Source: an uncultured Oscillospiraceae bacterium (lineage in GTDB: Bacteria > Bacillota > Clostridia > Oscillospirales > Acutalibacteraceae). From it: 39,270 bases of DNA. The position numbers and the translations under genes were made by a program. The stretch covers positions 1 through 39,270 of the forward strand of contig UQBX01000022.1 in assembly GCA_900539425.1 (NCBI GenBank), written 5' to 3'. Below, in pieces: positions 1-7,527 of the stretch (position 1 is its first letter; the number at the start of each line of letters is the position of its first letter). The notes below the pieces were generated by a model. It ran no database searches. It was not told the DNA's origin and worked only from the letters and a program-made list of their open reading frames with translations.

Positions 1-89
1 GGTGCGGGAGCTGCTGCAGGTGCGCTGCCTGCTTCGTCAACTGTTACATCGTAAGCTGTACCGTTTACTGTGATTGTATATCTTTTCAT
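1..89 (-). CDS. Biotin/lipoyl-binding carrier protein, N-terminal fragment
   Basis: Only the first 29 codons lie in the window; the gene runs off the left edge. The readable protein starts MKRYTITVNGTAYDVTV and then enters an Ala/Pro-rich stretch (GSAPAAAPA). A short beta-rich start followed by an Ala-Pro linker is typical of small biotin carboxyl carrier subunits of methylmalonyl-CoA or oxaloacetate decarboxylases and related carboxylases, whose biotinylated lysine (in an MKM motif) sits near the C-terminus and is not visible here. The ATG at 89-87 has a strong AGGAGGA ribosome binding site at 97-103. It lies 16 bases downstream of the carboxyltransferase gene, so the two are probably co-transcribed as parts of one biotin-dependent enzyme. 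Carrier identity is inferred from this partial sequence and the neighbour. Confidence 0.75.
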   Translation of the reverse strand, partial: MKRYTITVNGTAYDVTVDEAGSAPAAAPA

Positions 90-105
90 ATTTTAATCCT
101 CCTAA

Positions 106-1425
106 TTATTTAACAGAATGTTTTCTGGGAAGAGTAGTTTCCCTTTTACCTGCAAGCACATCAAGTGCCGCAATTATTTTAGATCTTGTTTCTGCAGGAA
201 CAAAGATATCGTCTATCGCTCCGCAGGCTGCAGCTGTAAACGGAGAAGCAAGAGTATCCTCATACTCTTTTTCAAGTTCTTCTCTCTTTTCGCCCTTTGC
301 AAGTCTGTCATTGAAAAGGAACGCAACTGCCGCTTTTGTATCTAGCGGAGAAACAACTGAAGTATCCCATGAATAAACAAGATCAGCGTTTGAACCTCTG
401 CCGGCAAGCATAATGTAAGCGGCGCCCACGGCTTTGCCTGTTATTACGGAAAGTTTGGGACATGTTGCCGCAGCATATGCTGAAGTGAGTTTGGCAGAAG
501 CAATAAGCATCTGATTTTCACGCTCTTTGCAAAGTCCGTTTGCGCTGAGAAGAGTTACAACAGGAATATTGAAAGCATCGCAGAATTTTACAAAAGCCTC
601 TGCTTTATAAGCACATGCAGGGCAAACTGAAGCGCCGTCAAATCCTACAAAACCAACTGTTGATCCTGCAACTGTTGCAAGAAAAGTTTTGCAGTTTTCG
701 GCATACTTTGCCTTGAGTTCAACAGCAGAACCTGCATCTGCGCATGCACTGATTATTTCAGCCGCGCTCATGCCTGTTTCGGCAGCTGACGCGGGATCAC
801 TAAAATCATATACCGGAGCAGTGCTGAGATTGTTTGAAGGCAAAAGCGCAACAATATCCCTTACTGCTTTTGAAGCTGAATCAAAATCATCAGCAAGAAT
901 ATCAACAGTGCCCTCTTCAGCACATGCCTCTGCTGTAATTTCAGAAGGAGCGGTTACATAAAAATCTGCATCCTTTACTGCTATAACAACATCTGCCATA
1001 TCAGCAATAAGAGCAGTAGTGCCGATTGCCGCACCGGCTACCACAGAGATCTGCGGAACTACCCCCGAAATACAGGTTGAAGCCTTAACTATCTCACCAT
1101 AAGCCGAAAGGCCTTCAAAGCCCTCTTTAAGGCTCATACCGTTTGAATCGTAAATTCCTACAACGGGGCAGCCTGTTTTGCTGGCAAGATCATAAATTTT
1201 TTTGATTTTCGCGCACTGAGCAACGCTTACGGCTCCGCCGTTAACTGTAACATCCTGTGAAAAGGCATACACCGGAGCTCCGTTAACCGTACCGAAACCT
1301 GCCACTACCTCAACATCAGAATCTGCAGATTTGGCAAAAGCGTCAATTTCTGTAAAAATGCCGTCATCAAACAGAGATGCAAGTCTTTTACGTGCTTCGG
1401 TATCTTTCATTGCAAGTTCACCCAC
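106..1425 (-). CDS. Carboxyltransferase-domain protein (methylmalonyl-CoA decarboxylase alpha-like)
   Basis: 439 residues across both crotonase-like halves of the acyl-CoA carboxyltransferase fold (PF01039). Family landmarks are RKRLASLFDDGIFTEID (12-28), VYAFSQDVTVNGG (52-64), VPQISVVAG (123-131), FCDAFNIPVV (281-290) and the tail SPFTAAACGAIDDIFVPAETR with KRE..LPRKH at the end. Such subunits move the carboxyl group between biotin and an acyl-CoA. Compared with MmdA/PccB-type proteins it is short (usually about 500 residues): the N-terminal helical region is missing, and the oxyanion-hole Gly-Gly motifs are changed (DSNG at 93-96, AAIGTT at 132-137, GKAVGAA at 330-336). The start is GTG at 1425, because AAGGAGGA (1433-1440) is 7 bases upstream; an in-frame ATG at 1410 is too far from it. 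Substrate cannot be assigned. Confidence 0.8.
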   Translation of the reverse strand: MGELAMKDTEARKRLASLFDDGIFTEIDAFAKSADSDVEVVAGFGTVNGAPVYAFSQDVTVNGGAVSVAQCAKIKKIYDLASKTGCPVVGIYDSNGMSLKEGFEGLSAYGEIVKASTCISGVVPQISVVAGAAIGTTALIADMADVVIAVKDADFYVTAPSEITAEACAEEGTVDILADDFDSASKAVRDIVALLPSNNLSTAPVYDFSDPASAAETGMSAAEIISACADAGSAVELKAKYAENCKTFLATVAGSTVGFVGFDGASVCPACAYKAEAFVKFCDAFNIPVVTLLSANGLCKERENQMLIASAKLTSAYAAATCPKLSVITGKAVGAAYIMLAGRGSNADLVYSWDTSVVSPLDTKAAVAFLFNDRLAKGEKREELEKEYEDTLASPFTAAACGAIDDIFVPAETRSKIIAALDVLAGKRETTLPRKHSVK

Positions 1426-1480
1426 ACGAATGTCCTCCTTATTTAAACTTTGTTATTTATATAATTATCCATTCTTTGGT

Positions 1481-1509
1481 ATTTTACCACTTTAGAATTG
1501 CAATTACAA
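1481..1509 (-). promoter_or_regulatory. Predicted sigma-A promoter of the carboxyltransferase operon
   Basis: On the minus strand a -35 TTGTAA (1504-1509) is followed after exactly 17 bases by a -10 TAAAAT (1481-1486), about 50 bases upstream of the GTG start at 1425. The surrounding 1441-1560 is very AT-rich, so chance matches are likely; support comes from spacing and position, just after the rluB terminator. Confidence 0.4.
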
Positions 1510-1598
1510 CTATTTTTTATTTTAGTTTTTATAATATTTATATTCTGTATATATTATTGACAAATCAGTTTAAAATAACTGTAATTCACGAAACACAG

Positions 1599-1623
1599 AA
1601 AAAAGCCCCGCATAAAGCAGGGC
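1599..1623 (-). terminator. Intrinsic terminator after rluB
   Basis: The minus-strand RNA forms GCCCUGC-UUUAU-GCGGGGC, a 7-bp stem with one U-G wobble (arms 1617-1623 and 1605-1611), followed by a U run (1599-1604). It lies 10 bases beyond the rluB stop codon and ends the long run that starts near 12079. Confidence 0.85.
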
Positions 1624-1632
1624 GCACTAATA

Positions 1633-2379
1633 CTATTTTGGCTGATATGTCATGCCGCAGGCATGAAACAATTTTTTCAGCTCAGCTTCGTTAAGGTCAC
1701 GGAAATCACCTGTTTTGAGCATACCGAGTTTTACACCTGCGGTCTCAATTCTTTTCAGGCGTATTACCTCCAGTCCGAAATGCTCGCACATTTTTCTAAT
1801 CTCACGGTTTTTGCCTTCGTGTATCTTGAACTCAAGTACGGTTCTGTTATCCTCCTCAACAAGGGGAAAAATCTCACAAGGCGCAGTTTTCCCCGTGTCT
1901 ATCTCAACACCCTCTCGCATTGACTGAAGCACTTCATCACTGACTGCAGAGCGTATTGTTACACGGTATGTTTTTGTAACATTGAATGACGGGTGCATAA
2001 GTGCATTTGCAAGAGCTCCGTCATTTGTAAGAAGCAAAAGTCCCTCTGAATCCCTGTCAAGTCTGCCAACAGGATAGACACGCTCTTTCACGCCCGGAAT
2101 TAAGTTCATCACGGTCTTTCTGCCGAGTTCATCGGACACCGTTGTGACATATCCGCGCGGCTTATTGAGCATAAGATAACGCAGACTTTCCTTTCTGCCG
2201 ATTTTTTTACCGCGAACGGTAACCAAATCTTTTTTAGGATTCACCTTGGAACCGATAGTCGCAACATGACCGTTTACCTTGACCTTGCCCTCTTCTATAA
2301 GCTGTTCACATTTTCGTCTGGAGGCAACGCCGCAGTCCGCCATATATTTTTGAAGTCTGATTTCATTTTGATTCGGCAT
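1633..2379 (-). CDS. rluB: 23S rRNA pseudouridine synthase, RluB/RsuA family
   Basis: 248 residues. An N-terminal S4 RNA-binding domain (RLQKYMADCGVASRRKCEQLI, about 8-28) precedes the RsuA/RluB catalytic domain; the catalytic aspartate is D108 in VGRLDRDSEGLLLLTND. The family isomerises a uridine in helix 89/domain V of 23S rRNA (RluB) or in 16S rRNA (RsuA); the locus (scpAB-dac-rluB) favours RluB. I chose the ATG at 2379, which overlaps the end of the dac gene by 17 bases. A GTG at 2394 would add five residues; neither has a strong ribosome binding site, suggesting translational coupling to dac. Last gene before the terminator at 1599-1623. Confidence 0.93.
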   Translation of the reverse strand: MPNQNEIRLQKYMADCGVASRRKCEQLIEEGKVKVNGHVATIGSKVNPKKDLVTVRGKKIGRKESLRYLMLNKPRGYVTTVSDELGRKTVMNLIPGVKERVYPVGRLDRDSEGLLLLTNDGALANALMHPSFNVTKTYRVTIRSAVSDEVLQSMREGVEIDTGKTAPCEIFPLVEEDNRTVLEFKIHEGKNREIRKMCEHFGLEVIRLKRIETAGVKLGMLKTGDFRDLNEAELKKLFHACGMTYQPK

Positions 2380-3421
2380 AATAATATTCCGCACTTTCCC
2401 GGGCGGTTATATCAACGCTCAGGATTTCCTTTTCTTTATATTTGATAACTGCTTTTCCGATTTTATCTCCCTCATTTACGGGACAATAAACAAACGGATA
2501 AGCATAAAGCTCAACTGTTACAAGGTTTTTATTCAGAACGCTTACTTCGCCTGAATACTCACATTTTACAGTATTTTTAGTTCCGCCGACAGCGGCAACT
2601 TCAAGACTGCCCGATAGAGGCATTTTTTCATACTTCGCAAAGCACTCCTCATAAAGCTTTTTATGGTCATTCCAGTCATCAGGAGCGCCGAGTGTTACGC
2701 AAACGAGAGTATTGCCGTTTTGCCGGGCGGCTGAAACAAGGCATCTGCCCGCTTTATCAGTATAGCCTGTTTTTCCGCCGATACAGCAGTCAAGCTCATT
2801 CAAAAGTCGGTTATGGTTATAAACCGTAAGCGTTTCGCCGTTAATATTCACATCCGCAGACGACATTGCAAATATCTCTGCAAAATCTTTATTATTAAGA
2901 GCATTTGCAGTAAGCACTGCCATATCCCTTGCCGTTGAATGGTGGTCGCCCTCATCAAGACCAGACGGAGTAACAAAAAGCGAATCGGTCATTCCAAACT
3001 GAGCGGCTTTTTTATTCATTTCTGCGGCAAAGGCTTCAATACTGCCGGATAGATATATCGCCGTGGCATTTGCAGCGTCATTGCCCGACGGCAATATCAT
3101 GCCCACCACAAGATCATAAAGCGTTATTTTATCATCAACTCTGAGGCCAAGCAGAGAGCCTTGTGTATTCACCATTTCCCAGGTGATATTTACAGTATCG
3201 CTCAGCTTGCCGCTTTCACACGCAATCAGCGCAGACATGATTTTTGTGGTTGAAGCTATGGGGCGCTTTTCATCAGCGTTTTTCTCATACAGCACTTCCA
3301 TAGTATCAGCATCTATAACCACAGCGCTTGCAGCAGAAATCTCCGCCGCGCTGAGGCTGAAATGCGGTAATGATACAAAAACAAACAAAAATGCAAAAAG
3401 CAATGAAAACCTGCGTAACAA
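2363..3421 (-). CDS. D-alanyl-D-alanine carboxypeptidase (penicillin-binding protein, S11 family)
   Basis: 352 residues with a signal peptide (residues 1 to about 25, LLFAFLFVFVSLP core) and the three serine DD-peptidase motifs: SxxK at S57-T-T-K60, SGN at 112-114 and KTG at 217-219. These exported enzymes trim the terminal D-Ala from peptidoglycan stem peptides; members at this locus (B. subtilis DacB, DacF) act on the spore cortex or septal wall. The C-terminal part (after about 265) is the beta-rich PBP5_C-like region. The start is a TTG at 3421, the only plausible start after AGGTGA, 6 bases upstream. That ribosome binding site lies inside a perfect 12-bp hairpin (3424-3456), suggesting control of initiation. 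Neighbours are gerW/ytfJ upstream and rluB overlapping downstream. Confidence 0.92.
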   Translation of the reverse strand: MLRRFSLLFAFLFVFVSLPHFSLSAAEISAASAVVIDADTMEVLYEKNADEKRPIASTTKIMSALIACESGKLSDTVNITWEMVNTQGSLLGLRVDDKITLYDLVVGMILPSGNDAANATAIYLSGSIEAFAAEMNKKAAQFGMTDSLFVTPSGLDEGDHHSTARDMAVLTANALNNKDFAEIFAMSSADVNINGETLTVYNHNRLLNELDCCIGGKTGYTDKAGRCLVSAARQNGNTLVCVTLGAPDDWNDHKKLYEECFAKYEKMPLSGSLEVAAVGGTKNTVKCEYSGEVSVLNKNLVTVELYAYPFVYCPVNEGDKIGKAVIKYKEKEILSVDITARESAEYYYAESK

Positions 3422-3423
3422 AA

Positions 3424-3456
3424 TTAATCACCTGCTAATTATATGCAGGTGATTAA
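3424..3456 (-). promoter_or_regulatory. Hairpin enclosing the dac ribosome binding site
   Basis: A perfect 12-bp inverted repeat (arms 3424-3435 and 3445-3456, 9-base loop) lies between gerW and dac. In the minus-strand RNA the 3' arm GCAGGUGAUUAA contains the AGGUGA ribosome binding site of dac and is followed directly by UUUUG, whose UUG is the start codon. It could block dac translation or act as a weak terminator/attenuator after gerW; the 7-bp G/C-containing core plus AU-rich outer pairs make it moderately stable. Confidence 0.6.
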
Positions 3457-3466
3457 AATTATATAT

Positions 3467-3871
3467 TTATTTTTCTGAAGGCGCAGCTTCGTCAGCCGGC
3501 TTATCTGCATCCTTGGCTTTAACAAGCTGTGAGATCTGATCAACAAGCTCGGGAATCATAGCGATAGCACGATCAGCGGAAGAAGTGTAGTTATTGATCT
3601 GCATCATTCTTACCTTATCGTTCTGAATAACGATGAACGCAACGGGGGTAATGGTGATACCACCTCCGCCGCCTCCGCCGAAGAGCTCGTTATTCTGCTT
3701 TGACGGCAGGTCGGTTCCGCCGCTTGTGAAACCGTATGATACCTTTGATACGGGGATCAAAGTGGTATCGCCGGTTTTGATCGGGTCGCCGATGATGGTA
3801 GATACGTCAACCATTTCACGCATTTTATCAAGCGTGTTTTCCATAATCTTGTTTACCGGTGTTTCCTTCAT
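3467..3871 (-). CDS. ytfJ: GerW family protein (YtfJ, sporulation/germination-associated)
   Basis: 134 residues matching the GerW/YtfJ family. An N-terminal segment (NKIMENTLDKMREMVDVSTI) precedes the conserved core GDPI..GDTTLIPVSKVSYGF (28-48), a seven-glycine run (65-71), and ITPVAFIVIQNDKVRMMQI. In Bacillus subtilis GerW is needed for germination via particular receptors; homologues also occur in non-sporulating Clostridia, so its presence does not prove spore formation. The acidic Ala-rich tail (KDADKPADEAAPSEK) is variable. The ATG at 3871 has AAGGAG 9 bases upstream. It follows the DUF2953 gene by 22 bases; the ytfI-ytfJ pairing is conserved in spore-formers. Confidence 0.9.
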   Translation of the reverse strand: MKETPVNKIMENTLDKMREMVDVSTIIGDPIKTGDTTLIPVSKVSYGFTSGGTDLPSKQNNELFGGGGGGGITITPVAFIVIQNDKVRMMQINNYTSSADRAIAMIPELVDQISQLVKAKDADKPADEAAPSEK

Positions 3872-3893
3872 AATGATTTTCTCCTTAAAGAAA

Positions 3894-4679
3894 TTATTTA
3901 TTATTATTTTTAATTAAATTAACAAGAAATGTTTTGCCCGCGGAAAGGACAACTTTAAGTAAAAGCCCTATGCTTATAGAGCCGATAAACTGAAATCCGT
4001 ATTCATTGCGCGGAGCAATAAAATCGGGAGTTATCCAGTCATCGTAATTATCAACCTTCATGCCGCCCAAAACAGCGCCTTTCAGAGGATAATAATACCT
4101 GCACACTCTGCCGTATGCACGGGCAATCTCGTCAGCATCCGAGCCGCCTACGATTATTTTAACATAAAGTGAATAAATATGAAAGCCCCTTATCAAAACG
4201 GAGATAGCGCTTGAAGCAGATTCAACCATATTTGAAAAGAATCCCATTATACCCACAATACCGTCTTTGTCCCAGATATTTTTGAAATAATTGGGCTTTT
4301 TTTCTTTCTGCTGCGCCGGAGCATTACTGCCTTGCGGCTGTTTTGCAGGAGAGGAAGCGGTTTTGCTTTTGTCTGCCTGCACAGGCTTCTGAACACTTTC
4401 GGCTTTGTGTTGAGGAGCCGTTGTTTCCTGGGTCTTTTTTTGCTCTTCAGGCTTTTTATTCTCTTTGCCGCTGCCTTTTTGCGCCTTTATCTGATTTGCC
4501 TTGTTCTGGGGAAAGAGAATGAAATCAAGTATTTTTGTAAGCTCTATGTCCTTTTCAAACCACAGAACACTGATTGTTGTTTTCCATTTATCAGTATAAG
4601 TAATTGTAAAAGTTGCAGAAACGGAAAGTATCAGCGCGATAATGATAACTATTACTGCGATTACTATTAATGCTGTCAT
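3894..4679 (-). CDS. DUF2953 domain protein (YtfI-like)
   Basis: 261 residues: one N-terminal membrane segment (about 2-24, ALIVIAVIVIIIALILSVSA), a short conserved stretch, a long Lys/Gln/Pro-rich low-complexity linker (about 65-130), and a C-terminal part with the DUF2953 pattern YGRVCRYYYPL...DNYDDWITPDFI, ending in a hydrophobic segment. Function is unknown; it is the usual partner of GerW/YtfJ. The start ATG overlaps the scpB stop (TAATG, one base), so translation is coupled. The low-complexity linker is expanded compared with what I expect for B. subtilis YtfI. Confidence 0.8.
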   Translation of the reverse strand: MTALIVIAVIVIIIALILSVSATFTITYTDKWKTTISVLWFEKDIELTKILDFILFPQNKANQIKAQKGSGKENKKPEEQKKTQETTAPQHKAESVQKPVQADKSKTASSPAKQPQGSNAPAQQKEKKPNYFKNIWDKDGIVGIMGFFSNMVESASSAISVLIRGFHIYSLYVKIIVGGSDADEIARAYGRVCRYYYPLKGAVLGGMKVDNYDDWITPDFIAPRNEYGFQFIGSISIGLLLKVVLSAGKTFLVNLIKNNNK

Positions 4680-5287
4680 TATTCGCCCTCTTCCCTGTTG
4701 ATTTCATCTAACATTGTATCATTTTTATCTTCATCAAACAAGGTTGTTTGCCCATTTTCTTTATTTTCTTCATCAGATTGAGGCAGATCTGGCAATTCGT
4801 CAAGACTTGAAATAGAAAAACAGCGCAAAAATCTGTCCGTAGTACCGTAAACAAGAGGTCTGCCGGGAAGATCAAGCCTGCCCTTTTCCTCTATAAGCCC
4901 TTTCTGCACAAGGTTTGATATAGAACCTGAGCAGTCAACACCTCGTATCTGCTCAATAAAACTTTTTGTAACCGTTTTATTGTATGCTATTATGGCAAGC
5001 ACCTCAAAAGCAGCCTGTGAAAGAGGAGTATTCTTTTTAATCTCAAGAAGCTTTCTGACATCCTGACCGTACTCTTCACGAGTACAAAGCTGATATTTTC
5101 CGTCAATTCTGATAAGTCTGAGGCCGCTTTCGCGCTCCTCATAGGAATCGCCGAGGCTTGAAAGCATTTTTGTTACGCTTTCCACATCAAGCTCAAGCAC
5201 ATCGGCAAGTCTTGAAGCCTCAACAGGATCGCCGCAGGCAAAAAGCATTGCCTCCAGCCTGGCAAGCACATTGTTTTTATTATCCAT
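4679..5287 (-). CDS. scpB: Segregation and condensation protein B
   Basis: 202 residues with tandem winged-helix domains: LEAMLFACGDPVEASRLADVL (start), ESGLRLIRIDGKYQL (centre) and LSQAAFEVLAIIAYNKTVTKSFIEQIRGVDCSGSI..., the ScpB signature. ScpB dimers bind the kleisin ScpA within the SMC condensin complex and help compact and segregate the chromosome. The acidic tail after about 175 is variable. I place the start at ATG 5287, which overlaps the scpA stop by 8 bases and has GAGGTG 7 bases upstream; a TTG one codon earlier is too close to it. Confidence 0.95.
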   Translation of the reverse strand: MDNKNNVLARLEAMLFACGDPVEASRLADVLELDVESVTKMLSSLGDSYEERESGLRLIRIDGKYQLCTREEYGQDVRKLLEIKKNTPLSQAAFEVLAIIAYNKTVTKSFIEQIRGVDCSGSISNLVQKGLIEEKGRLDLPGRPLVYGTTDRFLRCFSISSLDELPDLPQSDEENKENGQTTLFDEDKNDTMLDEINREEGE

Positions 5288-5999
5288 CAATCTGCACCTC
5301 GCTTACCATTTCAACTTCGGGATTTTCCATTGAGCCCTCAAGTGTGATCTGCTTAGTTTTGGCAAGTTCAAGCACTGCCAGAAACGTTGCCACAATATCG
5401 CTCTTTGACTGAGCGTCTGAAAAAAGTTTTAAAAACTTTACTTTTCTGTGTTTTTTGAGTTTACCCATCACAGAGCCGATCTTTGACGCAACATTCACAA
5501 ATTTGCGCGCCACTATCTGCCTGAACGAATCTACGGGAGGCGGAAGCTTCCTCTGCGCCCTGCCTGCGGCGGAAATATAGGCGTTGAGCAATTCCTCTCC
5601 CTCGTGGAAACGCTCGTAATTATGATTTATATAACCCTCCTGCGGTTCGCGTACAAAGCGGTCAAAGCCGTCTGTATGTTCGCTGAGTTTTTTTGCCATG
5701 ATTTTGCAGTCACGGTACTCAATAAGCTCTCCCGTGAGTTCTTTTTTCAGCTGTTCGGCTTCTTCGTGGCGGGGAAGCAAAGATACGGTTTTTATATAAA
5801 TAAGCCTTGCCGCCATTTCAAGGAAATCGCCTGCTATCTCAAAATCCGCGTTTTCCATCTGACGAACATAATCGAGATACTGGTTTACAAGCTCCACAAT
5901 AGGGATATCATTGATATTAAGTTTATGCTTTGCTATGAGGTGCAAAAGAAGATCCATAGGGCCTTCAAACACCTCTAATTTATAATTTATCTGCTGCAT
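5280..5999 (-). CDS. scpA: Segregation and condensation protein A
   Basis: 239 residues of the kleisin ScpA. The N-terminal SMC-head-binding part carries YKLEVFEGPMDLLLHLI and NINDIPIVELVNQYL, followed by EIAGDFLEMAARLIYIKTVSLLP. A C-terminal winged helix (DIVATFLAVLELAKTKQITLEQ-like) binds the other SMC subunit. ScpA closes the SMC ring together with ScpB, encoded immediately downstream with overlap. Length is normal for the family (about 240-260). ATG at 5999 follows the M50 protease gene by 9 bases. SMC itself is not in the window, as is usual. Confidence 0.95.
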   Translation of the reverse strand: MQQINYKLEVFEGPMDLLLHLIAKHKLNINDIPIVELVNQYLDYVRQMENADFEIAGDFLEMAARLIYIKTVSLLPRHEEAEQLKKELTGELIEYRDCKIMAKKLSEHTDGFDRFVREPQEGYINHNYERFHEGEELLNAYISAAGRAQRKLPPPVDSFRQIVARKFVNVASKIGSVMGKLKKHRKVKFLKLFSDAQSKSDIVATFLAVLELAKTKQITLEGSMENPEVEMVSEVQIDG

Positions 6000-6008
6000 A
6001 AATCCTCT

Positions 6009-6677
6009 TTAACCGAATATAAGATTTGGAATAAAAAATATAAACTTAGATAAAATATTTGAAAGAAATGCTATCGGAGTATTAAGCGCTCCCGTAAACA
6101 GAAGCACCATAAGCGCTATCATAATATAACGCTCATAACGGAAATATTTTTCATAAAGTCTGTCCGGCAATATCATGCCTAAAACTCGTGAGCCGTCAAG
6201 CGGCGGTATAGGTATAAGATTGAACACGGCAAGTGTTATATTGATACTTGCTGTAAGTTCGAACAGCAAAGCTATTACATAAGCCACTGCAGATGATGGG
6301 AAAAAGAAAGATATTGCACTTGAAATAAATGCGGCAATAAAAGCCATTGCAACATTTGAAAGCGGCCCCGCAAGAGCGGTAAGCGCAGTATCTCTTCTGT
6401 AATCTTTGAATTTCAGCGGATTGATCGGAACCGGCTTTGCATAACCTATTCCGAAGAAAAATATCATAAGAGTTCCTATAGGATCAAGATGAGCAAAGGG
6501 GTTGAATGTAAGTCTTCCGAGCTTTTTTGCAGTATCATCGCCGAATTTATATGCCGCAAGACCGTGGCAAAGTTCATGCACGGGCAGACAAACAAAGACG
6601 ACTATACATCTTGCTATTATATAGTAGAGAACGATAACTAATTCTCCGTTTCTAATTGCGTTGAATAATGACAACAT
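6009..6677 (-). CDS. Site-2 protease family membrane metalloprotease (M50)
   Basis: 222 residues, polytopic. The zinc motif HELCH is at 34-38 in a membrane helix; it is followed by LGRLTFNPFAHLDPIG, IGYAKPVPIN and a second catalytic region NLIPIPPLDGSRVLG that supplies the aspartate ligand (PPLDG). This is the short YwhC-like class of rhomboid-unrelated intramembrane proteases without PDZ or CBS domains; substrates are unknown. GAGGTTG lies just upstream of the ATG at 6677. A YwhC-like M50 gene directly before scpA is common in Clostridia, where it probably belongs to the same transcript. Confidence 0.9.
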   Translation of the reverse strand: MLSLFNAIRNGELVIVLYYIIARCIVVFVCLPVHELCHGLAAYKFGDDTAKKLGRLTFNPFAHLDPIGTLMIFFFGIGYAKPVPINPLKFKDYRRDTALTALAGPLSNVAMAFIAAFISSAISFFFPSSAVAYVIALLFELTASINITLAVFNLIPIPPLDGSRVLGMILPDRLYEKYFRYERYIMIALMVLLFTGALNTPIAFLSNILSKFIFFIPNLIFG

Positions 6678-6690
6678 AAAACAACCTCAT

Positions 6691-7527
6691 TTATTTTTGT
6701 GATGCTGCAATACGCGGATTGCCGTACATATCATTTTTAATTTCAATATTTTTATATCCGTTCGTTTCAAGCAAGCAAGCCACTTCATCTGCCTGTTCGT
6801 TTCCTATTTCAAAAAGGAGAATGCCGTTTGGCTTGAGATATTTTTTCCATTCACGTGCTATATACGTGTAAAACTCAAGACCGTCGGCACCGCCGTCAAG
6901 CGCCTCGCGCGGCTCAAACTGCACTTCACGCTGAAGTCCTTCAATTTCGGAAGATTTTATATAAGGCGGATTAGATACGATAATATCAATACTGTTTTCG
7001 CGGATATTTTCAAAAGAAGCGGTATTCAGAACATCACCTGATACGGCATGTACGTTTTGAATACCCTGGGCGTTTTTGAGAAGATATGCCATAGCATCGG
7101 CACTTTTTTCAACACAGTAAACATCTGACTGCGGAACGGCTTTTGCAATGCTTATTCCTATACATCCGCTGCCTGAACAAAGGTCATATACAAGCGGCGA
7201 AGAAGTTTTTTTTGCGTATTTCACGGCAAGATCCGTCAGCTCCTCGGTTTCGGGGCGAGGAATAAGGACGCCTTTGCCTACGTAAAACTCAGATTCATAA
7301 AAATCCCATTTACCAAGCACATACTGGAGCGGTTCACCGCATTTTAAGCGCCACAAATTATCTGCAAGCGCCTTAGGCATCAGGGTATCTTCTTTATGGG
7401 TTTCATACTCGCTGTTTTTTATACCGTCAGCATTGCAGACAAGACAAAGCGCTTTAAACTCAGCCTCATCCACACCGTTTGCGCTCAGGAAATAAACACA
7501 GTAATTATAAGCATCTTTCAGTGTCAC
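6691..7527 (-). CDS. prmC: Release factor glutamine N5-methyltransferase
   Basis: 278 residues. The N-terminal helical domain is followed by a Rossmann methyltransferase: GEPLQYVLGKWDFY (65-78), LIPRPETEEL, the SAM-binding DLCSGSGCIG (115-124) and the catalytic NPPY (186-189) followed by EPREALDGGADGL. PrmC methylates the glutamine of the GGQ motif in RF1 and RF2, raising termination efficiency. It starts at GTG 7527, which shares GTGA with the yqhQ stop, so translation is probably coupled. prfA, which often accompanies prmC, is not adjacent here. Confidence 0.95.
   Translation of the reverse strand: MTLKDAYNYCVYFLSANGVDEAEFKALCLVCNADGIKNSEYETHKEDTLMPKALADNLWRLKCGEPLQYVLGKWDFYESEFYVGKGVLIPRPETEELTDLAVKYAKKTSSPLVYDLCSGSGCIGISIAKAVPQSDVYCVEKSADAMAYLLKNAQGIQNVHAVSGDVLNTASFENIRENSIDIIVSNPPYIKSSEIEGLQREVQFEPREALDGGADGLEFYTYIAREWKKYLKPNGILLFEIGNEQADEVACLLETNGYKNIEIKNDMYGNPRIAASQK

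Noticed and set aside
1557..1585. Plus-strand TTGACA-N17-TGTAAT, which would transcribe antisense to rluB
   Set aside because: It lies in very AT-rich DNA and has no plus-strand gene downstream before 18699; kept only as a possible antisense start.
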